Source: Amycolatopsis roodepoortensis (GTDB lineage Bacteria > Actinomycetota > Actinomycetes > Mycobacteriales > Pseudonocardiaceae). From it: 64,000 bases of DNA. Position 1 is the first letter of the stretch. Each line of letters opens with the position of its first letter. Below the pieces are notes generated by a model. It ran no database searches. It saw only the letters and a list, made by a program, of their open reading frames with translations, and was not told the origin of the DNA. A program made the translations under genes and the position numbers. Of this stretch, positions 44,734 through 54,050 are shown one piece after another. Where the stretch lies: contig NZ_JADBEJ010000002.1 of NCBI RefSeq assembly GCF_014873915.1, forward strand, positions 1 through 64,000. Direction: 5' to 3'.

Positions 44734-45557
44734 GGCTTACGCGCCACCCCGCCGAGCGACGTGAAGTTCACGGGCGAAAGCGGGGTGAAGCGCGGGCCGT
44801 CCGGCCACCACAGGTGCGGATATGTCAGTCCCGGCTCCATGAGATCGAGTCCCTCGAAGAAGGACTCGATCTCTTCGCGCGTCCGGTACAGCGTGTCCAG
44901 CCCAGTGCCGTTGAAGCGCTTTTCGAGTGACGTCGCGACGTCGGCCGCTTCGGTGCCGTCGGCGGGATTGTGCTGGTGCAGCAGCGCGACGAACGAGCCC
45001 GGCGCCAGCGCGTCGACGTAGGCGCGGACGATCTTCCGCGCCTCGTCGAGATCCTGGATGTGGTGGACGATCGCGCACAGGATCAGCCCGACCGGCCGGT
45101 CGAATTCCAGCCGGTGAGTACGGGCGAGTTCCTCGATGACCTCGGCCGGTTCGGTCAGGTCCGCGGCCGCCATATGCGCGAAGTCGTTGGCCGCCAGCAG
45201 CGCGCGACCGTGTGCCTGGACCACCGGATCGTGGTCGACGTAGACGACCTGCGCCTCGGGGTTGTACCGCTGCGCGACCTGGTGCGTGTTGTCCATGGTC
45301 GGGAAGCCGGAGCCGAGGTCGAGGAACTGGTCGATGCCTTCGCGGTCGGTCAGGTAGCGCACGGTCCGGACCAGCCAGTGCCGGACCTCCTTGGCCATGG
45401 CCCGCGCGTCCGGCGAGATCTCCAGGATCTGGCGCAGCGCCACCCGGTCGGCCTCGTAGTTGTCCTGGCCGCCCATCAGCGCGTCGAAGACCCGCGCGAT
45501 GCTCGGCCGGTCGAAATCGACGGGCACGAACGGGCGTCGGTCCACGGACATGGGCAC
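44730..45557 (-). CDS. SAM-dependent methyltransferase (Methyltransf_19 / DUF574 type)
   Basis: 275 aa. N-terminal VDFDRPSIARVFDALMGGQDNYEADR is the hallmark of the actinobacterial DUF574 family. The SAM-binding motif is QFLDLGSGFPT, followed by VVYVDHDPVVQAHGRALL. These proteins occur in very many copies in Streptomyces and relatives; substrates are unknown. Start is at 45557 or at the Met two codons inside. Confidence 0.88.
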   Translation of the reverse strand: MPMSVDRRPFVPVDFDRPSIARVFDALMGGQDNYEADRVALRQILEISPDARAMAKEVRHWLVRTVRYLTDREGIDQFLDLGSGFPTMDNTHQVAQRYNPEAQVVYVDHDPVVQAHGRALLAANDFAHMAAADLTEPAEVIEELARTHRLEFDRPVGLILCAIVHHIQDLDEARKIVRAYVDALAPGSFVALLHQHNPADGTEAADVATSLEKRFNGTGLDTLYRTREEIESFFEGLDLMEPGLTYPHLWWPDGPRFTPLSPVNFTSLGGVARKP

Positions 45558-45640
45558 CTACCGGGGGTGAATCGGTTCGGACTGGTTCAGCGTAGGTCAT
45601 CCGCTTCACCGCGCGTAAGCGGATGAGCGACGAGGGTGAA

Positions 45641-46231
45641 TTATTCCTCCGAAGAGCCGAAGCCGGATTTCGCCGTGGTCACGCCGACCCAGCGTTCCGC
45701 CCGCATCCCGACCGCCCGCGCACCGTCCACATTGGACTGACGGTCGTCGAAGAACAGGCAGTCGGCCGGTTCGGCGCCGAGTTCGGCGAGCAGGATCCGG
45801 TAGATCTTCGCGTCGGGCTTCATGCAGCCGAGGTCACCGGAAAAGAGCTTCACGCGGAACAGCTTCGCCCATTCCTGCTCGCGCACCCAGCGGCCGAAGG
45901 TGGACGACGCGTTCGAGAGCAGCGCGAGCGCCGCGCCCGCTTCGTGCAGCCCTTCCAGCAGTTCGATGACGTCCGGTTCGAGGTGCGTCCAGCCCTCGAC
46001 GTCGATGCGGGTCAGCTCGTCGGAGAACGCCTTGTCGACCGGGACGTCCAGCGCGCGGCCGATGCTTTGCCAGTACTCGAGGTCCGTGCCGCCGGAGTCG
46101 TACCGGATCCGCTCGGCCCAGTAGTGCGGCTCGAAGTCGGCGACTTCGAGCCCGAAGTTCTTGGCCAAGGTCGGCAGCGCGTCGGTGTGCTCGCTGATGA
46201 CGTCGCCGTAGTCGAAGACGATCCAGTTCAC
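45641..46231 (-). CDS. HAD-family hydrolase
   Basis: 196 aa from the GTG at 46231, three bases after the stop of the threonine aldolase gene on the same strand. HAD subfamily IA: motif I is VFDYGDV (nucleophilic Asp), motif II ALLSNAS, motif III Lys in GCMKPDAKIYR, motif IV CLFFDDRQSNVDGARAVGM. A phosphatase acting on a small metabolite is expected. It is probably co-transcribed with the aldolase. A much longer upstream frame is antisense or out-of-frame to the aldolase gene and is rejected. Confidence 0.87.
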   Translation of the reverse strand: MNWIVFDYGDVISEHTDALPTLAKNFGLEVADFEPHYWAERIRYDSGGTDLEYWQSIGRALDVPVDKAFSDELTRIDVEGWTHLEPDVIELLEGLHEAGAALALLSNASSTFGRWVREQEWAKLFRVKLFSGDLGCMKPDAKIYRILLAELGAEPADCLFFDDRQSNVDGARAVGMRAERWVGVTTAKSGFGSSEE

Positions 46232-46233
46232 GT

Positions 46234-47262
46234 TCAGCCCCCGGTCTTGATGCGTTGAAGGGTTTCTTCGATGTCCGCCGCGGAAAGGTCCCGGTGTGCC
46301 ACGAACCGGATCCGGCCCGAGCTCGGCAGGGTCAGGATCCCGAGGTCGGCCAGCCACGCCAGCCGTCCTTGGAGGTCGGGCGCGCCGACCTGCACGATGT
46401 TGGTCTCGGGAGCGTTGACCTCCCAGCCGTGCTCCGCGAGCCCGGCCGCGAGCCTGGTCGCGTTCTCGTGTGTCTCGGCGAGGTCGTCGATGCGGTCCAG
46501 AGCGACCATGCAGGCCGCGGCCAGCACGCCGCCCTGCCGGACACCGCCGCCGAGCATCTGGCGCATCCGCCGAGCCTTCTCGACGAACTCCTCGCTGCCC
46601 GCCACGACTGAGCCGACAGGTGCGCCGAGCCCCTTCGAGAAGCAAGCCGAAACGGTGTCGACGCCGACCGTCAGCGCCGCGGGCGGGATTCCCAGCGCGA
46701 CCGACGCGTGCCAGATGCGGGCGCCGTCGAGGTGCACGGTCAGCCCGGCCTCCTTCGCCACCGCGACCAGCTGCGCGTGCTCGTCGGGCGGGGTGACCGC
46801 GCCGCCGGCCGTGTTGTGCGTGTTCTCCAGGCACAACAGCGGGGTGCGCAGCGCGTAGTACGGCCCGCGCGGGACGCCGATCGCGGCCGAAAGCGTTTCC
46901 GGCGTCGGACGGCCCGGTCCGGCGTCGTGTTCCAGCGGCTCCGGCATGCCGCCCGCGAGCCAGGCGGCGGACCCGAGTTCGTCGGTGATCACGTGCGAGC
47001 CGCGCGGCGCGAGGAACCGGTCCCCGCGCTGGAGATGGATGCTCAGCGCGATCAGGTTCGCCATGGTCCCGCTCGGCGTCCAGAGCGCGGCGGGCATGCC
47101 GAGGAGTTTCGCGGCGCGCTGTTCGAGCGCGCCGACGGTCGGATCACCGTCGAGGACGTTGTCGCCGACCTCGGCCTTCGCCATGGCCTGGCGCATGACG
47201 TCGTCCGGCCGGGTCACGGTGTCGGAGCGGAAATCGATCTGCGGAAGCGAGCGCGAGGTCAC
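46234..47262 (-). CDS. low-specificity threonine aldolase (beta-eliminating lyase family)
   Basis: 342 aa. PLP enzyme with IDFRSDTVTRPDDVMRQAMA, VGDNVLDGDPTVGALEQRAA, LENTHNTAGGAV, VHLDGARIWHAS and the PLP lysine in SACFSKGLGAPVGS. It cleaves L-threonine or L-allo-threonine to glycine and acetaldehyde. It is divergent from the sigma factor gene across 135 bases and followed by a HAD hydrolase. Confidence 0.92.
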   Translation of the reverse strand: MTSRSLPQIDFRSDTVTRPDDVMRQAMAKAEVGDNVLDGDPTVGALEQRAAKLLGMPAALWTPSGTMANLIALSIHLQRGDRFLAPRGSHVITDELGSAAWLAGGMPEPLEHDAGPGRPTPETLSAAIGVPRGPYYALRTPLLCLENTHNTAGGAVTPPDEHAQLVAVAKEAGLTVHLDGARIWHASVALGIPPAALTVGVDTVSACFSKGLGAPVGSVVAGSEEFVEKARRMRQMLGGGVRQGGVLAAACMVALDRIDDLAETHENATRLAAGLAEHGWEVNAPETNIVQVGAPDLQGRLAWLADLGILTLPSSGRIRFVAHRDLSAADIEETLQRIKTGG

Positions 47263-47397
47263 GGTACGATCACATCACATCGACGGGCCCGCGGTGAATC
47301 TCCTCCCCGGCTGGTCCGCCGCGCCCGCTCATGCAACCGTGGACGCCCCCGGTTCCGTCCTACCCACCGACGAGGCAAGAGCGGAGACAAAACCCGC

Positions 47398-47916
47398 GTG
47401 AACCAGCGCGACGAACAAGAGTTCGCGGAGTACTTCGCCGCGAAGAGGGACTCCGTGCGCAGGACCGCGTACATGCTCTGCGGTGACTGGCATCGTGCGG
47501 ACGACCTCGCGCAGACGGCGTTCGTCGCGCTGCACCGGAGGTGGAAGAAGATCAGAGAACGGGCGGCGACCGACGCCTACGTGCGGAAGACGCTGGTCAG
47601 GGCGGCCATCGACGAGTCGAGGCGGCCGTGGCGGCGGGAGTGGCAGACCGAGGAGCTGCCCGAACCGCCGCAGGACGGCTTCGACCTCGGCGAACAGGTC
47701 GTCACCAGGGAGGACCTGCTGGCCGCGTTGCGCGAAGTGCCCCCGAAGCAGCGGGCCGTGCTGGTGCTCAGGTTCTTCGAGGGCCTGGACGTCGGTGCGG
47801 CGGCGAAGGCGCTCGGATGCAGCGAGGGGAACGTGAAGAGCCAGACCGCGCGCGGGCTGGCGAACCTCAGGCAGGTCATGGAGAAGGAGGAGGTGGCACG
47901 GGATGGACGAGAATGA
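47398..47916 (+). CDS. ECF RNA polymerase sigma factor, SigE/SigM-like family
   Basis: 172 aa from a GTG. Region 2 contains FAAKRDSVRRTAYMLCGDWH and ADDLAQTAFVALHRRW; region 4 contains LREVPPKQRAVLVLRFFEGL and AAKALGCSEGNVKSQTARGL. It matches the short SigE-family (TIGR02983-like) ECF factors of actinomycetes. The next gene overlaps its end by 14 bases and encodes a one-helix membrane protein, the usual place for an anti-sigma factor. Confidence 0.9.
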   Translation: MNQRDEQEFAEYFAAKRDSVRRTAYMLCGDWHRADDLAQTAFVALHRRWKKIRERAATDAYVRKTLVRAAIDESRRPWRREWQTEELPEPPQDGFDLGEQVVTREDLLAALREVPPKQRAVLVLRFFEGLDVGAAAKALGCSEGNVKSQTARGLANLRQVMEKEEVARDGRE

Positions 47917-48607
47917 CCTGAAGGCGTTGTTCCGTGACGCCCCCGGCGACGCGCCGTCGCCGACCTTCGACACCGCCGACGTGGTCCGCGCCTCGAAACG
48001 CGCCACCGCTCGACGCCGAAACGGTATCGCGGTGGCCTGTAGTGCGGTGGTTTTGGTCTTGGCCGGAGTGGGCATGTTCGGCGTGCTCGGCGGAACCGAG
48101 CTCCAGACGGGAAGCGCGGCCAAATCCGAGAACGAAGCGGCCTCCGCGGGGCAACCCGGGGCGGAGTCCGTACGTCCTCTTGACAGCGGGGACCCCTCGA
48201 ACTTCTCGAACCCGCCGCCTCAGCAGGGGGGCGACGGGCCAGAGAGGACCGGCCAGATGACGGCCGAAGGCACCTACGGGTGCGACCAGGTGGACCGGGA
48301 GCTCGCCACCGCCCTCGCTGGCGAGCTCCCGGTCCCCGTGGATGTCGCCAAGTCGACGCCCGGCGACCTCTGTACGACGGGAGCCAGGTCCGCGGGGTTC
48401 CAGGTGCCGGGCGGCACGGTGTCCGCCGCGGTCTTCCCGGCCGGTTCGGCCGTCCCGCCGGTGCCCACTGGGGCTGCTGAAGCGCGCCGGACCACCGCCA
48501 AGGGGTCGCTCGTGGTCGTGGTGAGCCTCGGTGACGGCTCGGGCAGGCCGGCGCTCCCGGAGTCCGACGTCGACAGGCTGGTCGGCGTCCTCGCCGCCCG
48601 CTACTGA
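47903..48607 (+). CDS. single-pass membrane protein, probable anti-sigma partner
   Basis: 234 aa. A short cytosolic N-terminus (about 40 residues, MDENDLKALFRDAPGDAPSP) is followed by one transmembrane helix (GIAVACSAVVLVLAGVGMFG). The extracytoplasmic region is Gly/Pro/Ser-rich with two cysteines (YGCDQ, LCTTG). The topology and the 14-base overlap with the sigma gene point to a regulator of that sigma factor. No zinc-binding HxxxCxxC anti-sigma motif is visible, so the role is inferred from context. Confidence 0.7.
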   Translation: MDENDLKALFRDAPGDAPSPTFDTADVVRASKRATARRRNGIAVACSAVVLVLAGVGMFGVLGGTELQTGSAAKSENEAASAGQPGAESVRPLDSGDPSNFSNPPPQQGGDGPERTGQMTAEGTYGCDQVDRELATALAGELPVPVDVAKSTPGDLCTTGARSAGFQVPGGTVSAAVFPAGSAVPPVPTGAAEARRTTAKGSLVVVVSLGDGSGRPALPESDVDRLVGVLAARY

Positions 48608-48630
48608 CCGAGCTGGCAAAATAGCCCGTC

Positions 48631-49224
48631 ATGACCGCCGCAGCGACCACGCCGAAGGGTGAGCGACGCCGTGCCGAGCTCATCGAGGCCGCCGCGTCGC
48701 TGCTGGCCGAGGGCGGTTTCGACGCCGTGCGGCATCGTGCGGTCGCCGAACGCGCGGGGCTGCCGCTGGCGTCGACGACGTACTACTTCGACTCGCTCGA
48801 AGAGCTGGTCACCGCCGCGGTGGAGCATCACGCGAAGGTGGAGTTGGAGACCGGGCGGCGACGCCTCGACGAGCTGGCGACCCGCAACCGCGGTGTCGAG
48901 GCCACCGTCGACCTGGTGCTCGACATGCTCCTCGGCCCGCTTCGCCCGGATCGTGAGGCAGACGCCGAAGCGGTCCTCCTGCGCTACGAACGACTCGTCG
49001 GGACGGGCCGCCGTCCGTACCTTCGGCCGCTGATGCGGACGCTGTCCGCGCAGCTGTACGAACTGCTCCACGAGATCTTCGCGCGCTCCGGCACGCCTGT
49101 GGACGGCACCGAACTGGAGCGGTTGGTCGCCCTGGTCGACGGCGCCGTGGTCAACGCGCTGATCGAGGTCGACCCGGAGCCGCGGGCCGCCGCCGCCCGG
49201 ATGCTGCAGGCCGCCCTCGCCTAG
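48631..49224 (+). CDS. TetR/AcrR family transcriptional regulator
   Basis: 197 aa. HTH at residues about 14-58 (ELIEAAASLLAEGGFDAVRH, AERAGLPLASTTYYFDSLEE), followed by a helical ligand domain. It starts 23 bases after the anti-sigma-like gene and ends 20 bases ahead of purB, so it may share a transcript with either. Its target is not evident from the sequence. Confidence 0.88.
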   Translation: MTAAATTPKGERRRAELIEAAASLLAEGGFDAVRHRAVAERAGLPLASTTYYFDSLEELVTAAVEHHAKVELETGRRRLDELATRNRGVEATVDLVLDMLLGPLRPDREADAEAVLLRYERLVGTGRRPYLRPLMRTLSAQLYELLHEIFARSGTPVDGTELERLVALVDGAVVNALIEVDPEPRAAAARMLQAALA

Positions 49225-49244
49225 CGCCCGGTTAGTCTGGCCGC

Positions 49245-50675
49245 GTGACGGACAAGCCCCGCATCCCCAACGTGCTCGCCGGCCGCTACGCCTCGCCTGA
49301 GCTGGTCGAACTCTGGTCCCCGGAACGCAAGGTCGTGCTGGAGCGCGAGCTCTGGCTCGCCGTGCTCCGCGCGCAGGCCGACCTCGGTGTCGAGGTGGGC
49401 GAAGGTGTCGTCGCCGACTACGAACGCGTGCTGGAGCAGGTCGATCTCGACTCGATCGCCGCGCGCGAGCGCGTCACCCGGCACGACGTGAAGGCCCGCA
49501 TCGAGGAGTTCAACGCGCTCGCCGGGCACGAGCACGTCCACAAGGGCATGACGTCGCGGGACCTCACCGAGAACGTCGAGCAGCTGCAGGTGCTCCGTTC
49601 CCTGGAGCTGATGCGGAGCCGTGTCGGCGCGGTGCTCGCCCGGCTCGCCGCGATCGCGGTCGAACACTCCGACACGGTGATGGCCGGCCGTTCGCACAAC
49701 GTCGCCGCGCAGGCCACGACGCTGGGCAAGCGCTTCGCCACCGCCGCCGACGAACTGCTGGTCGCCTTCGACCGGCTCGAAAACCTCATCGGCCGCTACC
49801 CGCTGCGCGGGATCAAGGGCCCGGTCGGCACCGCGCAGGACATGCTCGACCTGCTCGGCGACGAGTCCACTTTGGACGAATTGGAGTCGCGGGTCGCGGC
49901 CCACCTCGGTTTCGAGAACGTGTTCACCAGCGTCGGCCAGGTGTACCCGCGTTCGCTCGACTTCGACGTGCTGTCCACCGTCGTCCAGCTGGCGGCCGCC
50001 CCGTCGAGCCTGGCGAAGACGATCCGCCTGATGGCCGGCCACGAGCTGGTCACCGAAGGCTTCAAGCCGGGACAGGTCGGCTCGTCGGCCATGCCGCACA
50101 AGATGAACACCCGTTCGTGCGAGCGCGTCAACGGGCTCGCCGTCGTGCTGCGCGGCTACCTGTCGATGGTCGGCGAGCTCGCCGGCGACCAGTGGAACGA
50201 AGGCGACGTGTCCGACTCCGTCGTCCGACGGGTCGCGCTGCCCGACGCGTTCTTCGCGCTCGACGGCCTGCTGGAGACCTTCCTCACGGTGCTGGCCGAG
50301 TTCGGCGCGTTCCCGGCGGTCATCGGACGTGAGCTCGATCGCTATCTGCCGTTCCTCGCGACCACCAAGGTGCTCATGGCGTCGGTCCGCGCGGGTGTCG
50401 GGCGTGAAACCGCTCACGAGGCGATCAAGGAGAACGCCGTCGGCGTCGCGCTCGCGATGCGGGAGCAGGGGCTGGCGGAGAACGACCTCCTCGACCGGCT
50501 CGCCGCCGACGAGCGCATCCCGCTCGACCGCGGTGAGCTGGACAAACTCCTCGCCGACCGCATCTCGTTCACCGGTGTCGCGCCGCGTCAGGTGGCCGCG
50601 ATCGCGTCCCGCGTCGAGGCCATTCTGGAGCGTTTCCCGGAGGCTGCGAGCTACTCGCCGGCACCGATTCTCTGA
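49245..50675 (+). CDS. purB: adenylosuccinate lyase
   Basis: 476 aa from a GTG. Fumarase/aspartase superfamily lyase that cleaves SAICAR and adenylosuccinate. Visible segments are NVLAGRYASPELVELWSPER, HVHKGMTSRDLTENVEQLQV, the catalytic His region AGRSHNVAAQATTLGKRFA and the signature loop GSSAMPHKMNTRSCERVNGL. A perfect 57-bp hairpin follows the stop immediately. Confidence 0.97.
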   Translation: MTDKPRIPNVLAGRYASPELVELWSPERKVVLERELWLAVLRAQADLGVEVGEGVVADYERVLEQVDLDSIAARERVTRHDVKARIEEFNALAGHEHVHKGMTSRDLTENVEQLQVLRSLELMRSRVGAVLARLAAIAVEHSDTVMAGRSHNVAAQATTLGKRFATAADELLVAFDRLENLIGRYPLRGIKGPVGTAQDMLDLLGDESTLDELESRVAAHLGFENVFTSVGQVYPRSLDFDVLSTVVQLAAAPSSLAKTIRLMAGHELVTEGFKPGQVGSSAMPHKMNTRSCERVNGLAVVLRGYLSMVGELAGDQWNEGDVSDSVVRRVALPDAFFALDGLLETFLTVLAEFGAFPAVIGRELDRYLPFLATTKVLMASVRAGVGRETAHEAIKENAVGVALAMREQGLAENDLLDRLAADERIPLDRGELDKLLADRISFTGVAPRQVAAIASRVEAILERFPEAASYSPAPIL

Positions 50676-50677
50676 CC

Positions 50678-50734
50678 GCGCGTGAAGGCCCCCTTCCCTC
50701 GGCTCAGCCGAGGGAAGGGGGCCTTCACGCGCGT
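50678..50734. repeat. palindrome family A, copy 4 (purB terminator)
   Basis: Perfect 28-base arms (50678-50705, 50707-50734) around a single C. It begins two bases after the purB stop and contains the nested GAAGGCCCCCTTC. It is the longest exact member of the family in the window and a strong candidate terminator. Confidence 0.9.
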
Positions 50735-50780
50735 TGTGAGCAGCCCCACCACGGGGCGTTCACAGAGTGAGACGAAGTTA

Positions 50781-50852
50781 CTCGATCGGGCGAAATGCCT
50801 AATCTCGATCGCTGAACCCGGAGCGCCAGGCCGCCCATGAGGCGGCCTGGCG
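50781..50852 (+). promoter_or_regulatory. promoter/leader region of the ABC operon with attenuator-like hairpin
   Basis: CTCGATCG occurs at 50781-50788 and again at 50804-50811, flanking a possible -10 box TAATCT (50800-50805). Downstream is a perfect hairpin CGCCAGGCCGCC / GGCGGCCTGGCG (50824-50835, 50841-50852; loop CATGA) followed by TGTTTGTA. The hairpin lies in the presumed 5' leader, about 44 bases ahead of the first binding-protein gene. It could be an attenuator; no known riboswitch was recognised. Confidence 0.5.
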
Positions 50853-50895
50853 TGTTTGTATCGCGCCTTGCGCGCCGACACCCACGGAAGAAGCG

Positions 50896-51723
50896 ATGAG
50901 ATCCACGCTGTCGAAGATCGTCGCCGTTGTCACGGCCGGAGCGGCCACCCTCGCCCTCGCCGCCTGCGGCTCCGGTGACGCGAGCACGACCGGCCAGAAG
51001 CTGCGGGTCGGCACCCTGACCGACGCGCCGCCGTCCATCTACCTGGAGAACGGCAACTTCACCGGCTACGACAACGAACTGCTGCGCGACATCGCGAAGC
51101 GCGAGGGCTTCGAGGTCGAGTTCGTCGGCACCGAATTCGCCGGTCTGCTCGCCGCCGTCGCCACCAACAAGTTCGACATCGGCAGCTCCACGATCTCCAC
51201 CACCGAGGCCCGCAAGAAGACCGTCGCCTTCAGCAACGGCTACAGCACCGGGTTCACCTCGATCATCACCAAGAAGGGCGCGGGTCTCAAGGACGTCGGC
51301 GCCTTCAACGGCAAGCGGCTCGGCGTCGTGCAGGCGTCGGTCCAGGACGACTTCGCGACCGGCAAGGTGCCCGGCGCCAATGTCGTCCGCTTCCCCGACT
51401 ACAACGCCGGTTTCGCGCAGCTGAAGGGCGGCAGCCTCGACGGCTGGGTCGTGCCGAAGGACATCGGGCAGAAGTACATCGACCAGAACCCGGATCTGCA
51501 GCTGGAGTTCGGCTACACCGTCGAGACCAAGGACACGCCGTCCGCGTTCGCCGTCCGCAAGGACAACAAGGAACTGCTGAAGAAGCTCAACGACGGCCTC
51601 GCGAAGGCCGTGGCGGACGGCACCGTCGCCCGTCTGCACGCTCAGTTCTTCAAGACCGAGCCGCTGCCCAAGGAACTCGAACAGGGCGGCCCCGGCCTGC
51701 CCGTCCAGAACGCGGGGGTCTGA
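50896..51723 (+). CDS. polar amino-acid ABC transporter substrate-binding lipoprotein 1
   Basis: 275 aa. Lipobox ending LALAAC (Cys24). Family 3 solute-binding protein with KLRVGTLTDAPPSIYLENGN, FTGYDNELLRDIAKREG and NKFDIGSSTISTTEARKKTV. It is the first of three tandem paralogues that precede one permease and one ATPase gene. It is the most divergent of the three, with a longer C-terminal tail. It should deliver a polar amino acid or similar solute to the shared importer. Confidence 0.92.
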   Translation: MRSTLSKIVAVVTAGAATLALAACGSGDASTTGQKLRVGTLTDAPPSIYLENGNFTGYDNELLRDIAKREGFEVEFVGTEFAGLLAAVATNKFDIGSSTISTTEARKKTVAFSNGYSTGFTSIITKKGAGLKDVGAFNGKRLGVVQASVQDDFATGKVPGANVVRFPDYNAGFAQLKGGSLDGWVVPKDIGQKYIDQNPDLQLEFGYTVETKDTPSAFAVRKDNKELLKKLNDGLAKAVADGTVARLHAQFFKTEPLPKELEQGGPGLPVQNAGV

Positions 51724-51726
51724 AAC

Positions 51727-52500
51727 ATGAAGAAAACCTTGCTCGCCACGTTGGCCGCCGGCCTCGTCGCCGTGCTCGCCGCGTGCGGTGGTGGTGAGTC
51801 CGCCACCGAGAAGACCCTGCGCGTCGGGACGCTGAGTGACGCGCCGCCGAACATCTACGTCGAGAACGGCAACTACACCGGCTTCGACAACGAGCTGCTG
51901 AAGGCCATCGCCGCCAAGCAGAACCTGAAGCTCGAGTTCGCGTCGACCGACTTCTCGTCGCTGCTGGGCCAGGTCGCGAACAACCAGTTCGACATCGGCA
52001 GCTCGGCCATCGCGCAGACCGACGAGCGCAAGAAGAACGTCGACTTCTCCAGCCCGTACAACTTCGAGGTCATGAGCATCCAGACCAAGGACGGCTCGCC
52101 GATCACCGAGGAGAAGGGCTTGTCCGGCAAGCGGGTCGCGGTCATCCAGGCGACCGTCGGCGACAAGTGGCTCACCTCGACGGTGCCCGACGCGCAGGCC
52201 GTGCGCTTCCCGGGGTACGCCCCGGCGCTGGCCGCGCTGAAGAGCGGCGCGGTCGACGCCTACATCCTCGACCAGGCGATCGCCGAGACGAACGTCAAGG
52301 AGAGCACCGACGCGAAGCTCAAGGTCGTCAAGTCCTTCACCACCGACGTGCCCCACGGCTTCGCGGTGAAGAAGGGCAATGCGGAGCTGCTCACCAAGAT
52401 CAACGAGGGCCTGAAACAGGTCATCGCCGACGGCACCTGGGTCAAGCTGCACGAGAAGTTCCTGCCGACGGCCCCGGTCCCGGACCAGTTCAAGGCGTGA
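51727..52500 (+). CDS. polar amino-acid ABC transporter substrate-binding lipoprotein 2
   Basis: 257 aa, starting three bases after the previous stop. Lipobox LVAVLAAC (Cys20). Family 3 features are [40 protein letters not shown] and NNQFDIGSSAIAQTDERKKN, with [20 protein letters not shown] at the C-terminus. It is closest to the third paralogue. The gene pair probably arose by duplication. Confidence 0.92.
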   Translation: MKKTLLATLAAGLVAVLAACGGGESATEKTLRVGTLSDAPPNIYVENGNYTGFDNELLKAIAAKQNLKLEFASTDFSSLLGQVANNQFDIGSSAIAQTDERKKNVDFSSPYNFEVMSIQTKDGSPITEEKGLSGKRVAVIQATVGDKWLTSTVPDAQAVRFPGYAPALAALKSGAVDAYILDQAIAETNVKESTDAKLKVVKSFTTDVPHGFAVKKGNAELLTKINEGLKQVIADGTWVKLHEKFLPTAPVPDQFKA

Positions 52501-52508
52501 GGATCACG

Positions 52509-53291
52509 ATGAAGAAGTCACTCGCCGCCGTCGTCGGCGCCGCCCTCGTGGCGGTGCTGGCGGCGTGCGGTGGCGGTGATGGCGCGAGCGGCGACACGCT
52601 GCGCGTCGGCACGCTCAGCGACTCGAAACCCAACGCCTATCAGGAAAACGGCGTGTTCACCGGGTTCGACAACGAGCTGCTGAAGGCCATCGCCGCGCAC
52701 CAGAACCTGAAACTCGAGTTCGTCTCCACGGAGTTCTCGACCCTGCTGAGCCAGGTCGCGAACGGCAAGTTCGACATCGGCAGTTCGGGGATCTCGCAGA
52801 CCGACGAACGCCGCAAGACCGTCGACTTCTCGGCGCCGTACAACTACCAGTCGCTCGGTATCGAGACCCGCGAAGGAGTCGGCATCACCGACGAGAACTC
52901 CTTGGCGGGCAAGCGGGTCGGGGTCGTACAGGGCACGGTGTCGGACAGCTGGCTGGCGGCCAACGCGCCCACCGCGCAGGCCGTGAGGTTCCCGCAGGAC
53001 GCCGCCGCGCTCGCCGCGCTCAAATCGGGCGCGATCGACGGCGCGATCTTCGACCAGGCGACCGCCGAGGATTACGCGGCGAAGAACCCGGACGCGAAGC
53101 TCAAGGTGGTCAAGGCGATCACCACGACCATCCCGCACGGCTTCGCGGTCAAGAAGGGCAACACCGAGCTGGCGGGCAAGATCAACGCCGGGCTCAAGGC
53201 GGTCATCGCCGACGGAACGTGGGAAAAGGTGCACCAGCGGTTCGAGCCGAACGCGCCGGTGCCCGCGGAGTTCAAGGCCGGGCAGAAGTAA
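52509..53291 (+). CDS. polar amino-acid ABC transporter substrate-binding lipoprotein 3
   Basis: 260 aa. Lipobox LVAVLAAC (Cys20), then [60 protein letters not shown] and [20 protein letters not shown]. These segments are near-parallel to paralogue 2 but ligand-pocket residues differ, so specificity may have shifted. The permease gene starts at the very next base after the stop. Confidence 0.92.
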   Translation: MKKSLAAVVGAALVAVLAACGGGDGASGDTLRVGTLSDSKPNAYQENGVFTGFDNELLKAIAAHQNLKLEFVSTEFSTLLSQVANGKFDIGSSGISQTDERRKTVDFSAPYNYQSLGIETREGVGITDENSLAGKRVGVVQGTVSDSWLAANAPTAQAVRFPQDAAALAALKSGAIDGAIFDQATAEDYAAKNPDAKLKVVKAITTTIPHGFAVKKGNTELAGKINAGLKAVIADGTWEKVHQRFEPNAPVPAEFKAGQK

Positions 53292-54050
53292 GTGGACGAT
53301 TTCCTCAACACCTTCCTGAACTGGGAGTACATCTGGGAGGTCTTCCCGGACCTTCTCGGGACCGGCCTGCTGAACACGCTGATCCTGTCGGTGTTCTCGG
53401 CGCTGATCGGCACCGTGCTCGGCATGCTGCTGGCCACCATGGGCCTGTCCAGCAAGGCATGGCTGCGCTGGCCCGCCCGGGTGTACACGGACATCTTCCG
53501 CGGCCTGCCCGCGATCCTGACCATCCTGGTGATCGGGCAGGGCGGCGGGATCCTCATCCCGTCGCTGTCGCGGAATCCGTACCCGCTGGGCATTCTCGCG
53601 CTGAGCCTGATCGCCGCCGCCTACATCGGCGAGATCTTCCGCGCCGGTATCCAGAGTGTCGAAAAAGGACAGATGGAGGCCAGCCGCGCGCTGGGCATGA
53701 GCTACACCAAGGCGATGACGCTCGTCGTCATCCCGCAGGGTGTGCGGCGCGTGCTGCCCGCGCTGGTGAACCAGTTCATCGCGCTGGTCAAGGACTCCAG
53801 CCTGGTGTACTTCCTCGGCTTCCTCGCCGAGCAGCGCGACCTGTTCCGCATCGGGCAGGACCTCGCGGCGAACACCGGGAACCTGTCGCCGCTGGTCGCG
53901 GCGGGCGCGGTGTACCTGGTGATCACCGTGCCGCTGACGCATCTGGTGAACTACATCGACAAGAAGCTGCGCACCGGCAAGAAGATCCGGGTCGACGACG
54001 AGGGCGGCGAGCCGGAACTCCTGAACACCGGAAAGGTGCCGATGCCATGA
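53292..54050 (+). CDS. polar amino-acid ABC transporter permease
   Basis: 252 aa from a GTG. HisM/GlnP-type permease with five or so helices. The first is [20 protein letters not shown]. The binding-protein-dependent transport motif is [20 protein letters not shown], with [20 protein letters not shown] and [19 protein letters not shown]. It presumably forms a homodimer because only one permease gene is present. ATGA junction with the ATPase gene. Confidence 0.94.
   Translation: MDDFLNTFLNWEYIWEVFPDLLGTGLLNTLILSVFSALIGTVLGMLLATMGLSSKAWLRWPARVYTDIFRGLPAILTILVIGQGGGILIPSLSRNPYPLGILALSLIAAAYIGEIFRAGIQSVEKGQMEASRALGMSYTKAMTLVVIPQGVRRVLPALVNQFIALVKDSSLVYFLGFLAEQRDLFRIGQDLAANTGNLSPLVAAGAVYLVITVPLTHLVNYIDKKLRTGKKIRVDDEGGEPELLNTGKVPMP

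Noticed and set aside
50735..50895. Known riboswitch (SAM, glycine, cobalamin) in the ABC operon leader
   Set aside because: The leader is too short and none of the conserved cores was recognised; only an attenuator-like stem is supported.
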